Assembly: GCA_944388175.1 (NCBI GenBank)
Contig: CALXHR010000002.1
Coordinates: forward strand, 1-64,000
Direction: 5' to 3'
DNA length: 64,000 nt
Source of the DNA: an uncultured Gemmiger sp.
Lineage (GTDB): Bacteria > Bacillota > Clostridia > Oscillospirales > Ruminococcaceae
Part shown: piece after piece, positions 41,114-50,239 of the stretch
Position numbering within the stretch: the stretch's first letter is position 1
Layout of the letters: each line of letters starts with the position of its first letter
Notes under the pieces: model-generated
Seen by the model: the letters and a program-made list of their open reading frames with translations, nothing else
Told to the model about the DNA's origin: nothing
Database searches by the model: none
Position numbers and translations under genes: made by a program

Positions 41114-41557
41114 ATGGAAACAGTACGCTGCAAAAAACTGGACCCGCGCGCCAAGCTGCCCGCCTACGCCACGCCCGGCGCGGCGGCGGCCGACCTGTGC
41201 GCGCTGCTGGACGAACCGCTGACCATCGCGCCCGGGCAGCGCACGCTGGTGCCCACCGGCCTGGCCATTGAGCTGCCCGGCGCCGGGTTTGTGGCGCTGG
41301 TGTATGCGCGCAGCGGGCTTTCCATCAAGCACGGGCTGTGCATGGCCAACGGCGTCGGCGTCATTGACAGCGACTACCGCGGCGAGCTGCGCGTGCCCGT
41401 CATCAACCTGGGGGACGTGCCCTACACCGTGCAGCCCGGCGAGCGCATCGCCCAACTGTGCATTGCACCGGTGACGCAGGCCGCGTTTTTGCCCGCCGAT
41501 GCCCTGAGCGACACCGACCGCGGCGCGGGGGGCTTTGGCTCCACCGGTACGGTATAA
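41114..41557 (+). CDS. dut: Deoxyuridine 5'-triphosphate nucleotidohydrolase
   Basis: This 147-residue dUTPase converts dUTP to dUMP. The five trimeric dUTPase motifs are visible: YATPGAAAADLCA, ARSGLSIKHG, GVIDSDYRGEL, GERIAQL and RGAGGFGSTG. TAAGGAG precedes the ATG. It returns to high GC directly after the R-M cassette. Confidence 0.97.
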   Translation: METVRCKKLDPRAKLPAYATPGAAAADLCALLDEPLTIAPGQRTLVPTGLAIELPGAGFVALVYARSGLSIKHGLCMANGVGVIDSDYRGELRVPVINLGDVPYTVQPGERIAQLCIAPVTQAAFLPADALSDTDRGAGGFGSTGTV

Positions 41558-41725
41558 GCCGCCGCCCGCTATGCTTTGCGGGCCGGGCAGGCCCGGGCGT
41601 TTCTTCAACATGCCCCGCGCTTCTGCCTGGCGGACAAGCAATTTCCAAAATTTTCCACTCTCGCGCTGCTGCGGCAGGTTTCGACGCCGCGGCCCCGCTA
41701 TAATCAAACGCGAAAGGACCCCGCT

Positions 41726-42280
41726 ATGGCTTTGATCCTGGCCTCCGGCAGCCCGCGCCGCCGGGAACTGATGGCGCTGATTGCGCCGGAATACACCGTT
41801 GTGACCAGCGACGTGGACGAAGGCAAGATTGCCGCCGACACGCCGGCGCATCTGGCGCAGGCGCTGGCCACCGCCAAGGCGCGCGCCGTGGCCGCTTTGC
41901 ACCCCGACGACACGGTGTGCGGGTTTGACACGGTGGTGGACTGCGGTGGCGAGGTGTTTGGCAAGCCGCGCGACGAAGCCGACGCGCTGCGGATGCTGCG
42001 CGCGCTGGCGGACCGCACGCACAAGGTGCACACCGGCGTGTGCGTCTGCCGCGGCACCCGCGCCGCCGCCACGGTGGAGACGACGCTGGTACAGTTTTCG
42101 CCCATTGAGGAGGACGATCTGCTGGCCTATGCGCGCACGCCGGAGCCGTACGACAAAGCCGGGGCCTACGCGATCCAGGGCCATGCGGCGCTGTGGTGCG
42201 CAGGCATAGAGGGGTGCTATTACAACATTATGGGGCTGCCGGTACACCGGACGGCGCAGCTGCTGCGCGCCTTTGGGTGA
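41726..42280 (+). CDS. maf: Maf family nucleotide pyrophosphatase
   Basis: This 184-residue protein has the Maf opening LILASGSPRRRELM and the catalytic region DTVCGFDTVVDCGGEVFGKP. Family members hydrolyse dTTP, UTP or modified nucleotides and affect septation. AAAGGA supports the ATG at 41726. It lies just upstream of mreB, a common order. Confidence 0.95.
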   Translation: MALILASGSPRRRELMALIAPEYTVVTSDVDEGKIAADTPAHLAQALATAKARAVAALHPDDTVCGFDTVVDCGGEVFGKPRDEADALRMLRALADRTHKVHTGVCVCRGTRAAATVETTLVQFSPIEEDDLLAYARTPEPYDKAGAYAIQGHAALWCAGIEGCYYNIMGLPVHRTAQLLRAFG

Positions 42281-42312
42281 ACCCGCACAGCCCCGGAACG
42301 AGGGAGCTGTGC

Positions 42313-43383
42313 ATGGACTGGATCCGCAATTTCTGCAAACGCATTTGGGAGAGACTACGCGCTATGTTTACCAAAGATATCGGCATCGACCTGGGCACCG
42401 CCAACACGCTGGTGTATATGAAAGGCCGCGGCATCATCATGCGGGAGCCCAGCGTCGTCGCGGTGGACCCGCGCAGCGACGAGCTGCGCGTGCGCTGCGT
42501 CGGGCATGAAGCCAAGGCCGTCATCGGCCGCGCGCCGGGGTCCATCGTGGCGGTGCGGCCGTTAAAGGACGGCGTCATCGCCGACTTTGACATCACGGCC
42601 GCCATGCTGCAAAGTTTTATCCGCCGCGCGTGCGGCGGCAGCTTTCTGGCGCGGCCGCGGGTGGTCATCTGCGTGCCGTCCGGCGTGACCGAAGTCGAGC
42701 GCCGCGCCGTGCGCCAGGCCGCCGCCAAAGCCGGTGCGCGGCAGGTCACAGTCATTGAGGAGCCGATGGCCGCCGCCATCGGCGCGGGGCTGCCCACCAC
42801 CGACGCCGTCGGCAGCATGATCGTGGACATCGGCGGCGGCACGGCCGAGGTCGCCGTCATCAGCCTGTCGGGCATCGTGGCCAGCCGCAGCGTGCGCTGC
42901 GCCGGTGACGCGCTGGACCAGAGCATCATCGCCTTCATCAAGCGCAAATACAACCTGCTTGTGGGCGAGCGCACGGCCGAGCAGATCAAGATCGAGATCG
43001 GCTCCGCCTGCCCGCAGGACCCCGAGACCAGCATGGAGATCAAGGGCCGCAACCTCGTGGACGGCCTGCCCAAAGATATCCTGATCCGCTCGGAGGAAGT
43101 GCGCGAAGCGATGGGCGAAAGCCTGCTGCGCATCGTGGACGCCATCAAGGACACGCTGGAGCGCACGCCGCCGGAACTTTCCAGCGACATCATCGACCGC
43201 GGGATCATGCTCTCGGGCGGCGGGGCGCTGCTGCGCGGGCTGGATACGCTGATCCAGAACGAGACCGGCATCACCGTGCATGTGGCCGAAAGCCCGCTGG
43301 ACTGCGTGGTGCTGGGCGCGGGCGCCGTGCTGGACGACCCGGAACTGGCGGGCCGCCGGAAAGAAGAACTCAGCTATCTCTAA
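42313..43383 (+). CDS. mreB: Rod shape-determining protein MreB
   Basis: This 356-residue bacterial actin has phosphate 1 IGIDLGTANTLVY, phosphate 2 IVDIGGGTAEVAVIS and the adenosine motif MLSGGGALLRGL. Two starts are possible. The ATG at 42313 has GAGGGAG ahead and adds a 17-residue amphipathic segment (MDWIRNFCKRIWERLRA), like the membrane-binding N-terminus of E. coli MreB. The ATG at 42364 would give a standard MFTKDIGID start. MreB guides sidewall synthesis. Confidence 0.95.
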   Translation: MDWIRNFCKRIWERLRAMFTKDIGIDLGTANTLVYMKGRGIIMREPSVVAVDPRSDELRVRCVGHEAKAVIGRAPGSIVAVRPLKDGVIADFDITAAMLQSFIRRACGGSFLARPRVVICVPSGVTEVERRAVRQAAAKAGARQVTVIEEPMAAAIGAGLPTTDAVGSMIVDIGGGTAEVAVISLSGIVASRSVRCAGDALDQSIIAFIKRKYNLLVGERTAEQIKIEIGSACPQDPETSMEIKGRNLVDGLPKDILIRSEEVREAMGESLLRIVDAIKDTLERTPPELSSDIIDRGIMLSGGGALLRGLDTLIQNETGITVHVAESPLDCVVLGAGAVLDDPELAGRRKEELSYL

Positions 43384-43397
43384 ACGATCCGTCGCCA

Positions 43398-43432
43398 CAG
43401 GGCGGCAGCCAAATGGCTGCCGCCCTGTTTTT
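43398..43432 (+). terminator. Terminator after mreB
   Basis: A 13-bp stem (CAGGGCGGCAGCC and complement) with an AAAT loop is followed by TTTTT. Confidence 0.92.
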
Positions 43433-43460
43433 GTGCCCGGTGGGCGGTTTCGGGGCAAAG

Positions 43461-43491
43461 AAAAAGCAGGAGGCCGTTTGCGGTCTCCTGC
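43461..43491 (-). terminator. Terminator after the MerR-type gene
   Basis: Minus-strand stem GCAGGAGaCCG / CGGcCTCCTGC followed by five T. Confidence 0.8.
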
Positions 43492-43522
43492 GCTGCCGCC
43501 GGTGCAGGCGGCGGATATTTCA

Positions 43523-44383
43523 TCAGCCTTCAAATTTCTTGTGTCTGTAGAATGCTTCTATTGCCTGGGCGAAAAACTCGGAAGCGCCCTTTCCATATCG
43601 CTCATCCATCATCGTTTTTACTTTTTCATCGCGGTAGTATTGCGCATGTGCCAGCATCACCCCTTCTTCATTCTTTACCTGTGTAAACTGCTTCATGACA
43701 AAGCCAAATTCTCCGACCACTTCTTTCACTTCAAAGCTGTCTGCATCGCATCCCCTCTTGGCGGCCAGTTTTTGCAAAACCGCTTCCATCCGTTTATTAT
43801 AGCTTTCTGCAACTTCTGCGCTGAGAGGATGATTGACGACAGACAGCAAGTTTTCTTTCCCGCCGTACCATTCAACGACCTTAGCGTAGTTTTTCTGCAT
43901 CTTCTCCGAGGAAACCACTTCCATATAATGCTTTTTCCATTCTGCAACGCTCCCGAATTCTTTTACCGCAAGCGTTCTTATGTTTTCGGGCATATGGTCA
44001 AACATCGTTTGAAACAGTTCTTCCATTTCTGTTTTGCTGAAAACTGCAAAATCCATTTTGTTTTCTCCTTTCAAAATGTCGTCAATGCTGGAAATCAGAC
44101 GTTCCATACGTTCCTTCTTGGCAACCAGCATTTTTCGCTGCATTTGCAAGATCTGATTTTTTGCAAGAGCCGGGTCGCTCATAACCGCTTTGATTTCTTT
44201 CAGGGGAATATCGAATTCACGGAAAAACAAGATCTGCTGTAATGTTTCCAGTGCTTTATCGTCATAAAGCCGGTATCCCGCTTCACTTTTCTCCGTCGGC
44301 TTCAACAGCCCGATCTCGTCATAATAGTGGAGCGTGCGCACGCTGATACCTGTTACATCCGATATTTCCTTTACTGTCCTCAT
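43523..44383 (-). CDS. MerR family regulator with TipAS-type drug-binding domain
   Basis: This 286-residue protein has a MerR winged helix (1-75; MRTVKEISDVTGISVRTLHYYDEIGLLKP), a dimer coil, and a C-terminal TipAS-like helical domain (about 135-280; EVVSSEKMQKNYAKVVEWYGG). Relatives Mta and TipAL activate multidrug genes when bound by thiopeptides or other drugs. The gene is AT-richer than both flanks, which suggests recent acquisition. It has no obvious regulated partner nearby, so it may control only itself or distant targets. Confidence 0.93.
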   Translation of the reverse strand: MRTVKEISDVTGISVRTLHYYDEIGLLKPTEKSEAGYRLYDDKALETLQQILFFREFDIPLKEIKAVMSDPALAKNQILQMQRKMLVAKKERMERLISSIDDILKGENKMDFAVFSKTEMEELFQTMFDHMPENIRTLAVKEFGSVAEWKKHYMEVVSSEKMQKNYAKVVEWYGGKENLLSVVNHPLSAEVAESYNKRMEAVLQKLAAKRGCDADSFEVKEVVGEFGFVMKQFTQVKNEEGVMLAHAQYYRDEKVKTMMDERYGKGASEFFAQAIEAFYRHKKFEG

Positions 44384-44413
44384 CGCGGTCTACCTCCTGC
44401 TCTTGCTGTATCC

Positions 44414-44444
44414 ACTTTACTCTATGACGCTCCGTGAGGGTCAA
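44414..44444 (-). promoter_or_regulatory. MerR-type promoter with 19-bp spacer
   Basis: Minus-strand TTGACC, 19 nt, TAAAGT. The long spacer contains the dyad CTCACGGAGCGTCATAGAG. Over-long spacers with a central dyad are the hallmark of MerR-activated promoters, so autoactivation is likely. Confidence 0.8.
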
Positions 44445-44641
44445 TAGGCAATTTTAAATTTTTTCTTTGAATATACCATTTTTTTGCCCGCTTTGGAATA
44501 AGCCGCGCAGGCGTATTCCCCGCCGGGCATCAAACCGCCTGCCATGCAGGGAATTTCCACGCGGCAGACGCAGTCCCCCGGCAGGCGGGCGTCCCGATCA
44601 GCCGCCGCCATGCCCCGGCCCGGAAGCGGCACACTTTTCTC

Positions 44642-44670
44642 TTGCCGCCTACGGGCAAATGCAGTATAAT
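44642..44670 (+). promoter_or_regulatory. Promoter of the nonulosonic acid operon
   Basis: TTGCCG, 17 nt, TATAAT, with transcription from about 44677. The preceding 44445-44640 holds a 9-bp inverted repeat (CCGCCTGCC / GGCAGGCGG) but no gene. Confidence 0.85.
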
Positions 44671-44731
44671 AACAATGTATTTTTGTAAGTTTCTGCCGCT
44701 TTTGCGGCTTTGCGAAAGGAAGGCATGCTGT

Positions 44732-45895
44732 ATGTCCGCATTTATTCCCCTTTCCGTTCCCAACTTCGGCGCGCGGGAGGCGGAACTGGCCGGGGAGGCC
44801 ATCACCTCCGGCTGGGTGTCCACCAGCGGCGGCAAGGTGACCGAGTTTGAACAGGCGCTGGCCCGCTACGTAGGCATGGAGCGCGCCGTAGCCTGCAACG
44901 CCGGGTCCAGCGCGCTGCACCTGGCCGCCATGGCCGCCGGCATCACGCGCGGGGACGAGGTGATCGTACCGGCGCTGACCTTTATTGCCGCCGTCAGCCC
45001 GCTGACGCGCTATGTGGGGGCGGAGCCGGTGTTCATCGGCTGCGACGACCGGCTGTGCATCGACCCCGACGCGGTGGAGGATTTCTGCCGCACCCGCTGC
45101 GAACTGCGCGGCGGCAAGCTGTACAACAAAGCGACCGGCGCGCACGTCAAAGCGCTGGAAGTTGTGCATGTGTTCGGCAACATGGCCGACATGCCCCGCC
45201 TGGTGGAACTGGCGCAGCGCTACGGCCTGGTTTTGATCGAGGACGCGACCGAGGCCCTGGGCACCCGCTATACCGCCGGGCCGTTTGCCGGCAAGTTCGC
45301 CGGTACCATCGGCGATATTGGCTGCTACAGCTTTAACGGCAACAAGATCATCACCACCGGCGCGGGCGGGGCCGTCGTCTCCAACCATGCTGACTGGCTG
45401 GAACACGCCAAGCATCTTTCGACCCAGGCCAAGACTGACCTTTTGCAGTTCAAGCACGACGAAGTGGGCTACAACTACCGCATGACCAACGTGCAGGCCT
45501 GCCTGGGCCTGGCGCAGCTGGAGCGGCTGGAAGGCTTCATCGCCCACAAAAAGGAGCTGTACGACCACTACGTCGCCCGGCTGGACGGCGTGCAGGGGCT
45601 GCGCATGCTGCCGTTTGTGACCGACGGCGTGCGCCCCAACCGCTGGTTCTTCAGCCTGTACCTCAAAGACACCGCCCTGGACCGCGACGACGTCATCGCC
45701 CGTTTGCAGGCGCAGGACATCCAGACGCGGCCGGTGTGGGCGCTGATCCCCGAGCAGGCCGACTACCCGCGCAACGAAGCCTACGCCCTGGCGAAAGCCG
45801 AGGACTACCGCCGGTACATCGTCAACCTGCCCTGCTCGACCAATTTGACGCTTGACGACTGCGAGCGCGTGTGCCAGGCCGTGCTGGCGCTGTAA
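44732..45895 (+). CDS. LegC family DegT/DnrJ/EryC1 aminotransferase
   Basis: This 387-residue PLP enzyme transfers an amino group to a 4-keto nucleotide sugar. It has the family start IPLSVPNFGAREAELAGEAITSGWVSTSGGKV, a PLP pocket (CNAGSSALHLA) and the Schiff-base Lys in CYSFNGNKIITTGAGG. The insert CRTRCELRGGKLYNKATG is typical of the LegC group. It is first in an operon that also encodes a NeuB-type synthase, a NeuC-type epimerase and a CMP-sugar synthetase, so the product is probably a legionaminic or related nonulosonic acid. AAAGGAAGG precedes the ATG. Confidence 0.9.
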   Translation: MSAFIPLSVPNFGAREAELAGEAITSGWVSTSGGKVTEFEQALARYVGMERAVACNAGSSALHLAAMAAGITRGDEVIVPALTFIAAVSPLTRYVGAEPVFIGCDDRLCIDPDAVEDFCRTRCELRGGKLYNKATGAHVKALEVVHVFGNMADMPRLVELAQRYGLVLIEDATEALGTRYTAGPFAGKFAGTIGDIGCYSFNGNKIITTGAGGAVVSNHADWLEHAKHLSTQAKTDLLQFKHDEVGYNYRMTNVQACLGLAQLERLEGFIAHKKELYDHYVARLDGVQGLRMLPFVTDGVRPNRWFFSLYLKDTALDRDDVIARLQAQDIQTRPVWALIPEQADYPRNEAYALAKAEDYRRYIVNLPCSTNLTLDDCERVCQAVLAL

Positions 45896-45924
45896 AACCA
45901 ACGACCGAAAGGGGGCCCCTGCCT

Positions 45925-46974
45925 TTGATCCGGGTAGAGGAACTGTTTTTGGCGCCCGACGCCACCGTGCTGGAGGCGCTGCGCAAGCTGGACGAAACCG
46001 GCCAGCGCATCCTGTTTATTGCGCCGGAAGGGCGGCTGCAAGCCGCGCTGACCGACGGCGATATCCGCAAATTCTTTTTGCGCGGCGGCACGCCGGACCA
46101 GACCGTCGACCGGGCGGCCAACTACCACCCGCTGAGCCTGCCCATTGCCGAGCGCGGCCGCGCGCGGGAAGTGCTGCAGGCCCACCGCATCGACGCGCTG
46201 CCGATTTTGGACAAGCGCGGCGTCATCACCGACATTGTGTTTGCTTACAAGCTGGACGTCGACAACCGCAAACGCGTCGATATCCCCGTCGTGATGATGG
46301 CCGGCGGCCTGGGCACGCGGCTGTACCCCTACACCAAAATTCTGCCCAAACCGCTGATCCCTGTGGGCGAGCAGCCCATTGCGGAACTCATCATCGACCG
46401 GTTCCGCGATTTCGGCTGCCATGATTTCACGATAATCGTCAACTACAAGCGCGGCATGATTAAGTCCTATTTCACCGACCTGGAAAAAGACTACACCGTG
46501 CATTTTGCCGACGAGGACGTGTTCATGGGCACCGGCGGCGGGCTGTGCCTGCTCAAGGGCAAAATGCAGTCGCCGTTTTTCTTTACCAACTGCGACACGC
46601 TGCTGGACGTGGATTTCGGCGATATTTACGAGTACCACAAAAAGCACGGCAACCTGGTCACGATGATCTGCGCGTTCAAGCACTACACGGTGCCCTACGG
46701 CGTGGTGGAACTGGGCCAGGACGGCGGCATTGCCGCCATGCGCGAAAAGCCGGAACTGGACTTTTTGACCAACACCGGCGTCTACGTGGTGGAACCCCGC
46801 GTGGTGGAGGAGATGCGCGACGGCGAGGTCATCGGCTTCCCCGATGTGATTGAGCGCTACCGCGCCGCCGGCGAGAAAGTCGGCGTCTACCCCATCGGCG
46901 AGAACAGCTGGATGGACATGGGCCAGCTGGAAGAACTGGAAAAAATGCGCCGCAAGCTGGAAGCCCAGTCTTAA
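45925..46974 (+). CDS. CBS-domain nucleotidyltransferase (PtmE-like)
   Basis: This 349-residue protein has an N-terminal CBS pair (residues 1-115) and a sugar-phosphate nucleotidyltransferase domain (118-345; MMAGGLGTRLYPYTKILPKPLIPVG). The best model is PtmE of Campylobacter, which makes GDP-glucosamine for legionaminic acid. The start is taken as TTG at 45925, with AAAGGGGG ten nt ahead; a GTG at 45871 would overlap the upstream gene deeply. Confidence 0.88.
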   Translation: MIRVEELFLAPDATVLEALRKLDETGQRILFIAPEGRLQAALTDGDIRKFFLRGGTPDQTVDRAANYHPLSLPIAERGRAREVLQAHRIDALPILDKRGVITDIVFAYKLDVDNRKRVDIPVVMMAGGLGTRLYPYTKILPKPLIPVGEQPIAELIIDRFRDFGCHDFTIIVNYKRGMIKSYFTDLEKDYTVHFADEDVFMGTGGGLCLLKGKMQSPFFFTNCDTLLDVDFGDIYEYHKKHGNLVTMICAFKHYTVPYGVVELGQDGGIAAMREKPELDFLTNTGVYVVEPRVVEEMRDGEVIGFPDVIERYRAAGEKVGVYPIGENSWMDMGQLEELEKMRRKLEAQS

Positions 46975-46994
46975 CGCACCGAAAGGAGCCCGTT

Positions 46995-47990
46995 ATGCCC
47001 GTAACGATCATTGCCGAGGCCGGGGTCAACCACAACGGCGACCTGGAAATGGCCAAGCAGATGGCCCGCGTTGCCAAAGAATGCGGAGCCGACATCGTCA
47101 AGTACCAGACCGCGGTGCCGGAACTGGTCGTGAGCAAATTTGCCGAGAAAGCCGCCTACCAGAAACAGACCACCGACGCCGCCGAGAGCCAGCTGGAGAT
47201 GATCCGCAAGCTGCATTTCTCCTTCGACGCGCACCGGGAACTGAAAGCATACTGCGATTCCATCGGCATCCAGTACCTCTCGGCGCCGTTCGATATCCCC
47301 AGCGTGCGGTTTTTGGGCACGCTGGGCCTGCCGCTGCTCAAGATCCCTTCGGGCGAGATCACCAACCTGCCCTATCTGGAGGAAGTCGCCAAATTGCGCA
47401 CGCCGGTGCTGCTTTCGACCGGCATGAGCACGCTGGGCGAGATCACCGACGCGCTGGGTATTCTGGACGACGGCGGCTGCCCCGAAGCGACGGTGCTGCA
47501 CTGCAACACCCAGTACCCCACGCCCTATGCGGACGCCAACCTGACCGCCATGCTGGAACTGTTTGACCAGTTCGGCCTGCCGGTGGGGCTCTCGGACCAC
47601 ACCCCCGGGTGGGAGTGCGACGTCGCCGCCGCCGTGCTGGGCGCGGCGGTCATTGAAAAGCACTTTACGCTGGACAAAACCCTGCCCGGCCCCGACCAGC
47701 AGGCCAGCCTGGACCCCGCCGAGTTCAAGGCGATGGTGGACGCCGTGCGCCACGTGGAAGCCGCTTTGGGCGACGGCCACAAGCACCTGACCGCCAGCGA
47801 AGCCCCCAACAAGGCCGTGGCCCGCAAAAGCATCGTGGCGGCGCGCGCCATCGCCAAGGGCGAAACCTTCACCGCCGACAACCTGACGACCAAACGCCCC
47901 GGCGACGGCATCAGCCCCATGCGCTGGTACGAGGTGCTTGGCAAAACCGCCCCGCGCGATTTTGCCGAGGACGAGAAGATCGAACTGTGA
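46995..47990 (+). CDS. N-acetylneuraminate / legionaminate synthase (NeuB family)
   Basis: This 331-residue enzyme condenses phosphoenolpyruvate with an N-acetyl hexosamine to make a nine-carbon acidic sugar. The barrel holds IAEAGVNHNGDLEMAKQM, KIPSGEITNLPYLE and LSDHTPGWE. A C-terminal SAF (antifreeze-like) domain (270-331; SIVAARAIAKGETFTADNLTTKRPGDGISP) is present, as usual. It lies 20 nt after the nucleotidyltransferase gene with GAAAGGAG. Confidence 0.95.
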   Translation: MPVTIIAEAGVNHNGDLEMAKQMARVAKECGADIVKYQTAVPELVVSKFAEKAAYQKQTTDAAESQLEMIRKLHFSFDAHRELKAYCDSIGIQYLSAPFDIPSVRFLGTLGLPLLKIPSGEITNLPYLEEVAKLRTPVLLSTGMSTLGEITDALGILDDGGCPEATVLHCNTQYPTPYADANLTAMLELFDQFGLPVGLSDHTPGWECDVAAAVLGAAVIEKHFTLDKTLPGPDQQASLDPAEFKAMVDAVRHVEAALGDGHKHLTASEAPNKAVARKSIVAARAIAKGETFTADNLTTKRPGDGISPMRWYEVLGKTAPRDFAEDEKIEL

Positions 47991-48010
47991 ACCCAGGAAA
48001 GGACGCCGCC

Positions 48011-49201
48011 ATGCGCACAATCTGCGCTGTGACCGCCACGCGGGCGGAATATGGCCTGCTGCGCCCGGTGCTGCAAAAGCTGGCCGCCAGCGATACGCTG
48101 GCCTTACAGCTGGTGGCGACCGGGGCGCATCTGTGTGCGCGGCTGGGGGCCACCGTGGCCGAGATCGAGGCCGACGGGCTGCCCGTTGCGGCGCGGCTGC
48201 CTATTTTTACGGACGACGCCGGCGAGCCGGTGGCGCGCACCATCGCCCGCACGCTGACGGTGTTTGACGAATATTTTGCCGCCCACCGCCCCGACGTGGT
48301 GCTGCTGCTGGGCGACCGGTTTGAAATTTTTGCCGTGGCGGCGGCCGCCGCGGCGCGGCATATCCCCATCGCCCACATTTCGGGCGGGGACGTGACGCTG
48401 GGCGCGGCCGACGAGTATTGCCGCCACTGCATCACCAAGATGGCGGCGCTGCACTTCCCCTCCTGCGCCGACAGCGCCGCCCGCCTGGTGCGCATGGGCG
48501 AGGAACCGGGCCGCGTCTTTTGCGTGGGCGGCCTGGGGGACGAAAACATCCGCACGCTGCCCAAAATGACGCGGCAGGAACTGTGCGATTCGACCGGGTT
48601 TGCCCTGGCGCAGCCCTTTGCGCTGGTGACCTACCACCCCGAGACGAGCGCCGGCGCGCCGGACCCGGCCGTGCAGGCCGCCGCCCTGTGCGCCGCCATG
48701 GCGGCGGTGCCGGGGGTGTTCTGGCTCATCACCGGCTCCAACGCCGACGCGGGCGGGCAGGCCTGCACCCGCGCCATGCAAGATTTTGCCGCCGCCCACC
48801 CGGGCCGCGCCGGGTTTGTGCAGAGTTTGGGGCTGCGCCGCTATCTTTCGGCCATGCAGTACGCCGCCGCCGTCGTGGGCAATTCCAGTTCCGGCGTCGT
48901 CGAAACGCCGACCTTCGGCGTGCCGGCCGTCAACATCGGGCAGCGGCAGGCCGGGCGCATCCTGTGCGAAAACGTGCTCTGCTGCCCGGCCGAAGCCCCC
49001 GCCATTGAAAACGCCCTGCGCACCGCGCTGACGCCGGCTTTTGCCGCGCGCGCCAAAACGGCGCGCAGCCCCTACAACGGCGGCGGCACCAGCGGCAAGA
49101 TCGTGCAGGTGCTGGGGCAGTTTGATTTTGCCCCCGTCAAGCGCTTTTACGACGGCCCCGTGCCGGAATTTGACCCGATGCAGGAACTGGAAAAACCGTA
49201 A
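48011..49201 (+). CDS. UDP-N-acetylglucosamine 2-epimerase, hydrolysing (NeuC/LegG family)
   Basis: This 396-residue protein has the epimerase start ICAVTATRAEYGLLRPVLQKL and the conserved GDRFE and HISGGDVTLGA motifs. VTYHPET and VGNSSSGVVETPTFGVPAVNIGQRQAGR follow. In legionaminic acid synthesis LegG removes the nucleotide and inverts C2; NeuC does so for sialic acid. GGAAAGGA precedes the ATG at 48011. Confidence 0.94.
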   Translation: MRTICAVTATRAEYGLLRPVLQKLAASDTLALQLVATGAHLCARLGATVAEIEADGLPVAARLPIFTDDAGEPVARTIARTLTVFDEYFAAHRPDVVLLLGDRFEIFAVAAAAAARHIPIAHISGGDVTLGAADEYCRHCITKMAALHFPSCADSAARLVRMGEEPGRVFCVGGLGDENIRTLPKMTRQELCDSTGFALAQPFALVTYHPETSAGAPDPAVQAAALCAAMAAVPGVFWLITGSNADAGGQACTRAMQDFAAAHPGRAGFVQSLGLRRYLSAMQYAAAVVGNSSSGVVETPTFGVPAVNIGQRQAGRILCENVLCCPAEAPAIENALRTALTPAFAARAKTARSPYNGGGTSGKIVQVLGQFDFAPVKRFYDGPVPEFDPMQELEKP

Positions 49202-49214
49202 GGAAGTGTTTTGC

Positions 49215-50201
49215 ATGAACCTTTTGATCGTGGGCCTGGGCAGCATGGGCAAGCGCCGCGCGCGGCTGGCCAAAGGCATCGACGCCGGCATCCGCATTGC
49301 CGGTGTGGACACCAGCGACGCCCGCCGGGACGAGACTTGTGCCCTGGGCCTGGCGGACGCCGCCTACCCCGATATCCCCGCCGCGGTGGCAGGCTTTGCC
49401 CCCGACGCCGCGCTGGTATGCACGGCGCCGCTCTCGCACGCGGCGGTCATCGGCCAGCTGCTGGACGCCGGGCTGCCGGTGTTTACCGAGCTGAACCTCG
49501 TCGACGACGGCTACGACGAAAACACTGCCAAGGCCGCCGCCAAAGGGCTGCCGCTGTTCCTCTCCTCCACCATGCTGTACCGGCGCGAGACGCAGTACAT
49601 CAAGGCGCAGGTGCAGCAGTTCGGCAAGCCGGTGCATTACATCTACCACATCGGGCAGTACCTGCCCGACTGGCACCCGTGGGAGAACTACAAAAATTTC
49701 TTCGTCGGCAACGCGCGTACCGGCGGCGTGCGGGAGATTTTGGGCATCGACCTGCCCTGGCTGCTGGACGCCTTTGGCTCGGTGGAACGTCTGACCGTGC
49801 AGATGGACAGCATCAGCGATTTGGGCCTGCCCTACCCCGACTGCGCCACGCTGCTGCTGCGCCATGCTTCCGGCGTGCAGGGTGTGCTGGCCGCCGACGT
49901 CGTCAGCCCCAAAGCCGTGCGCAATTTTGAGTGCTTTGGCGATGGCCTGCACCTGTTCTGGGAGGGCAACCCCAAGGCGCTGTACCGCTTTGAAAATGGC
50001 GAAAAACAGTTTGTGGACACCTACGGCGACTTCACTCACGACCCGCGCTACAGCGACAACATCGTGGAAAACGCCTACGTCGACGAACTGGCGAACTTTT
50101 TTGCCGTGCTGCAGGGCCGGGAGACCCCGCGCTGGAGCTTTGAACAAGACCGCACCGCCATCGCCCTTATGGACCAGGTGCAGGCGGCGGGCGAAGCGTG
50201 A
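49215..50201 (+). CDS. Gfo/Idh/MocA family oxidoreductase (first copy)
   Basis: This 328-residue NAD(P)-dependent enzyme has a Rossmann start LLIVGLGSMGKRRARLAKG and a C-terminal sheet domain. The motif EKP of the family reads TELNLVDDGYDE here. It is inside the nonulosonate operon; similar genes accompany sialic and legionaminic acid loci and may oxidise or reduce a sugar intermediate. Its exact step is unknown. AAGGAAG precedes the ATG. Confidence 0.85.
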   Translation: MNLLIVGLGSMGKRRARLAKGIDAGIRIAGVDTSDARRDETCALGLADAAYPDIPAAVAGFAPDAALVCTAPLSHAAVIGQLLDAGLPVFTELNLVDDGYDENTAKAAAKGLPLFLSSTMLYRRETQYIKAQVQQFGKPVHYIYHIGQYLPDWHPWENYKNFFVGNARTGGVREILGIDLPWLLDAFGSVERLTVQMDSISDLGLPYPDCATLLLRHASGVQGVLAADVVSPKAVRNFECFGDGLHLFWEGNPKALYRFENGEKQFVDTYGDFTHDPRYSDNIVENAYVDELANFFAVLQGRETPRWSFEQDRTAIALMDQVQAAGEA

Positions 50202-50239
50202 GCGCGCCGACGTTTGTTTTTTAGAAAAGGAGTACCCCC

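Noticed and set aside
44520-44605. Inverted repeat CCGCCTGCC/GGCAGGCGG as a terminator or riboswitch before the sugar operon
   Set aside because: The loop is 36 nt long, there is no T run, and it lies upstream of the promoter at 44642.
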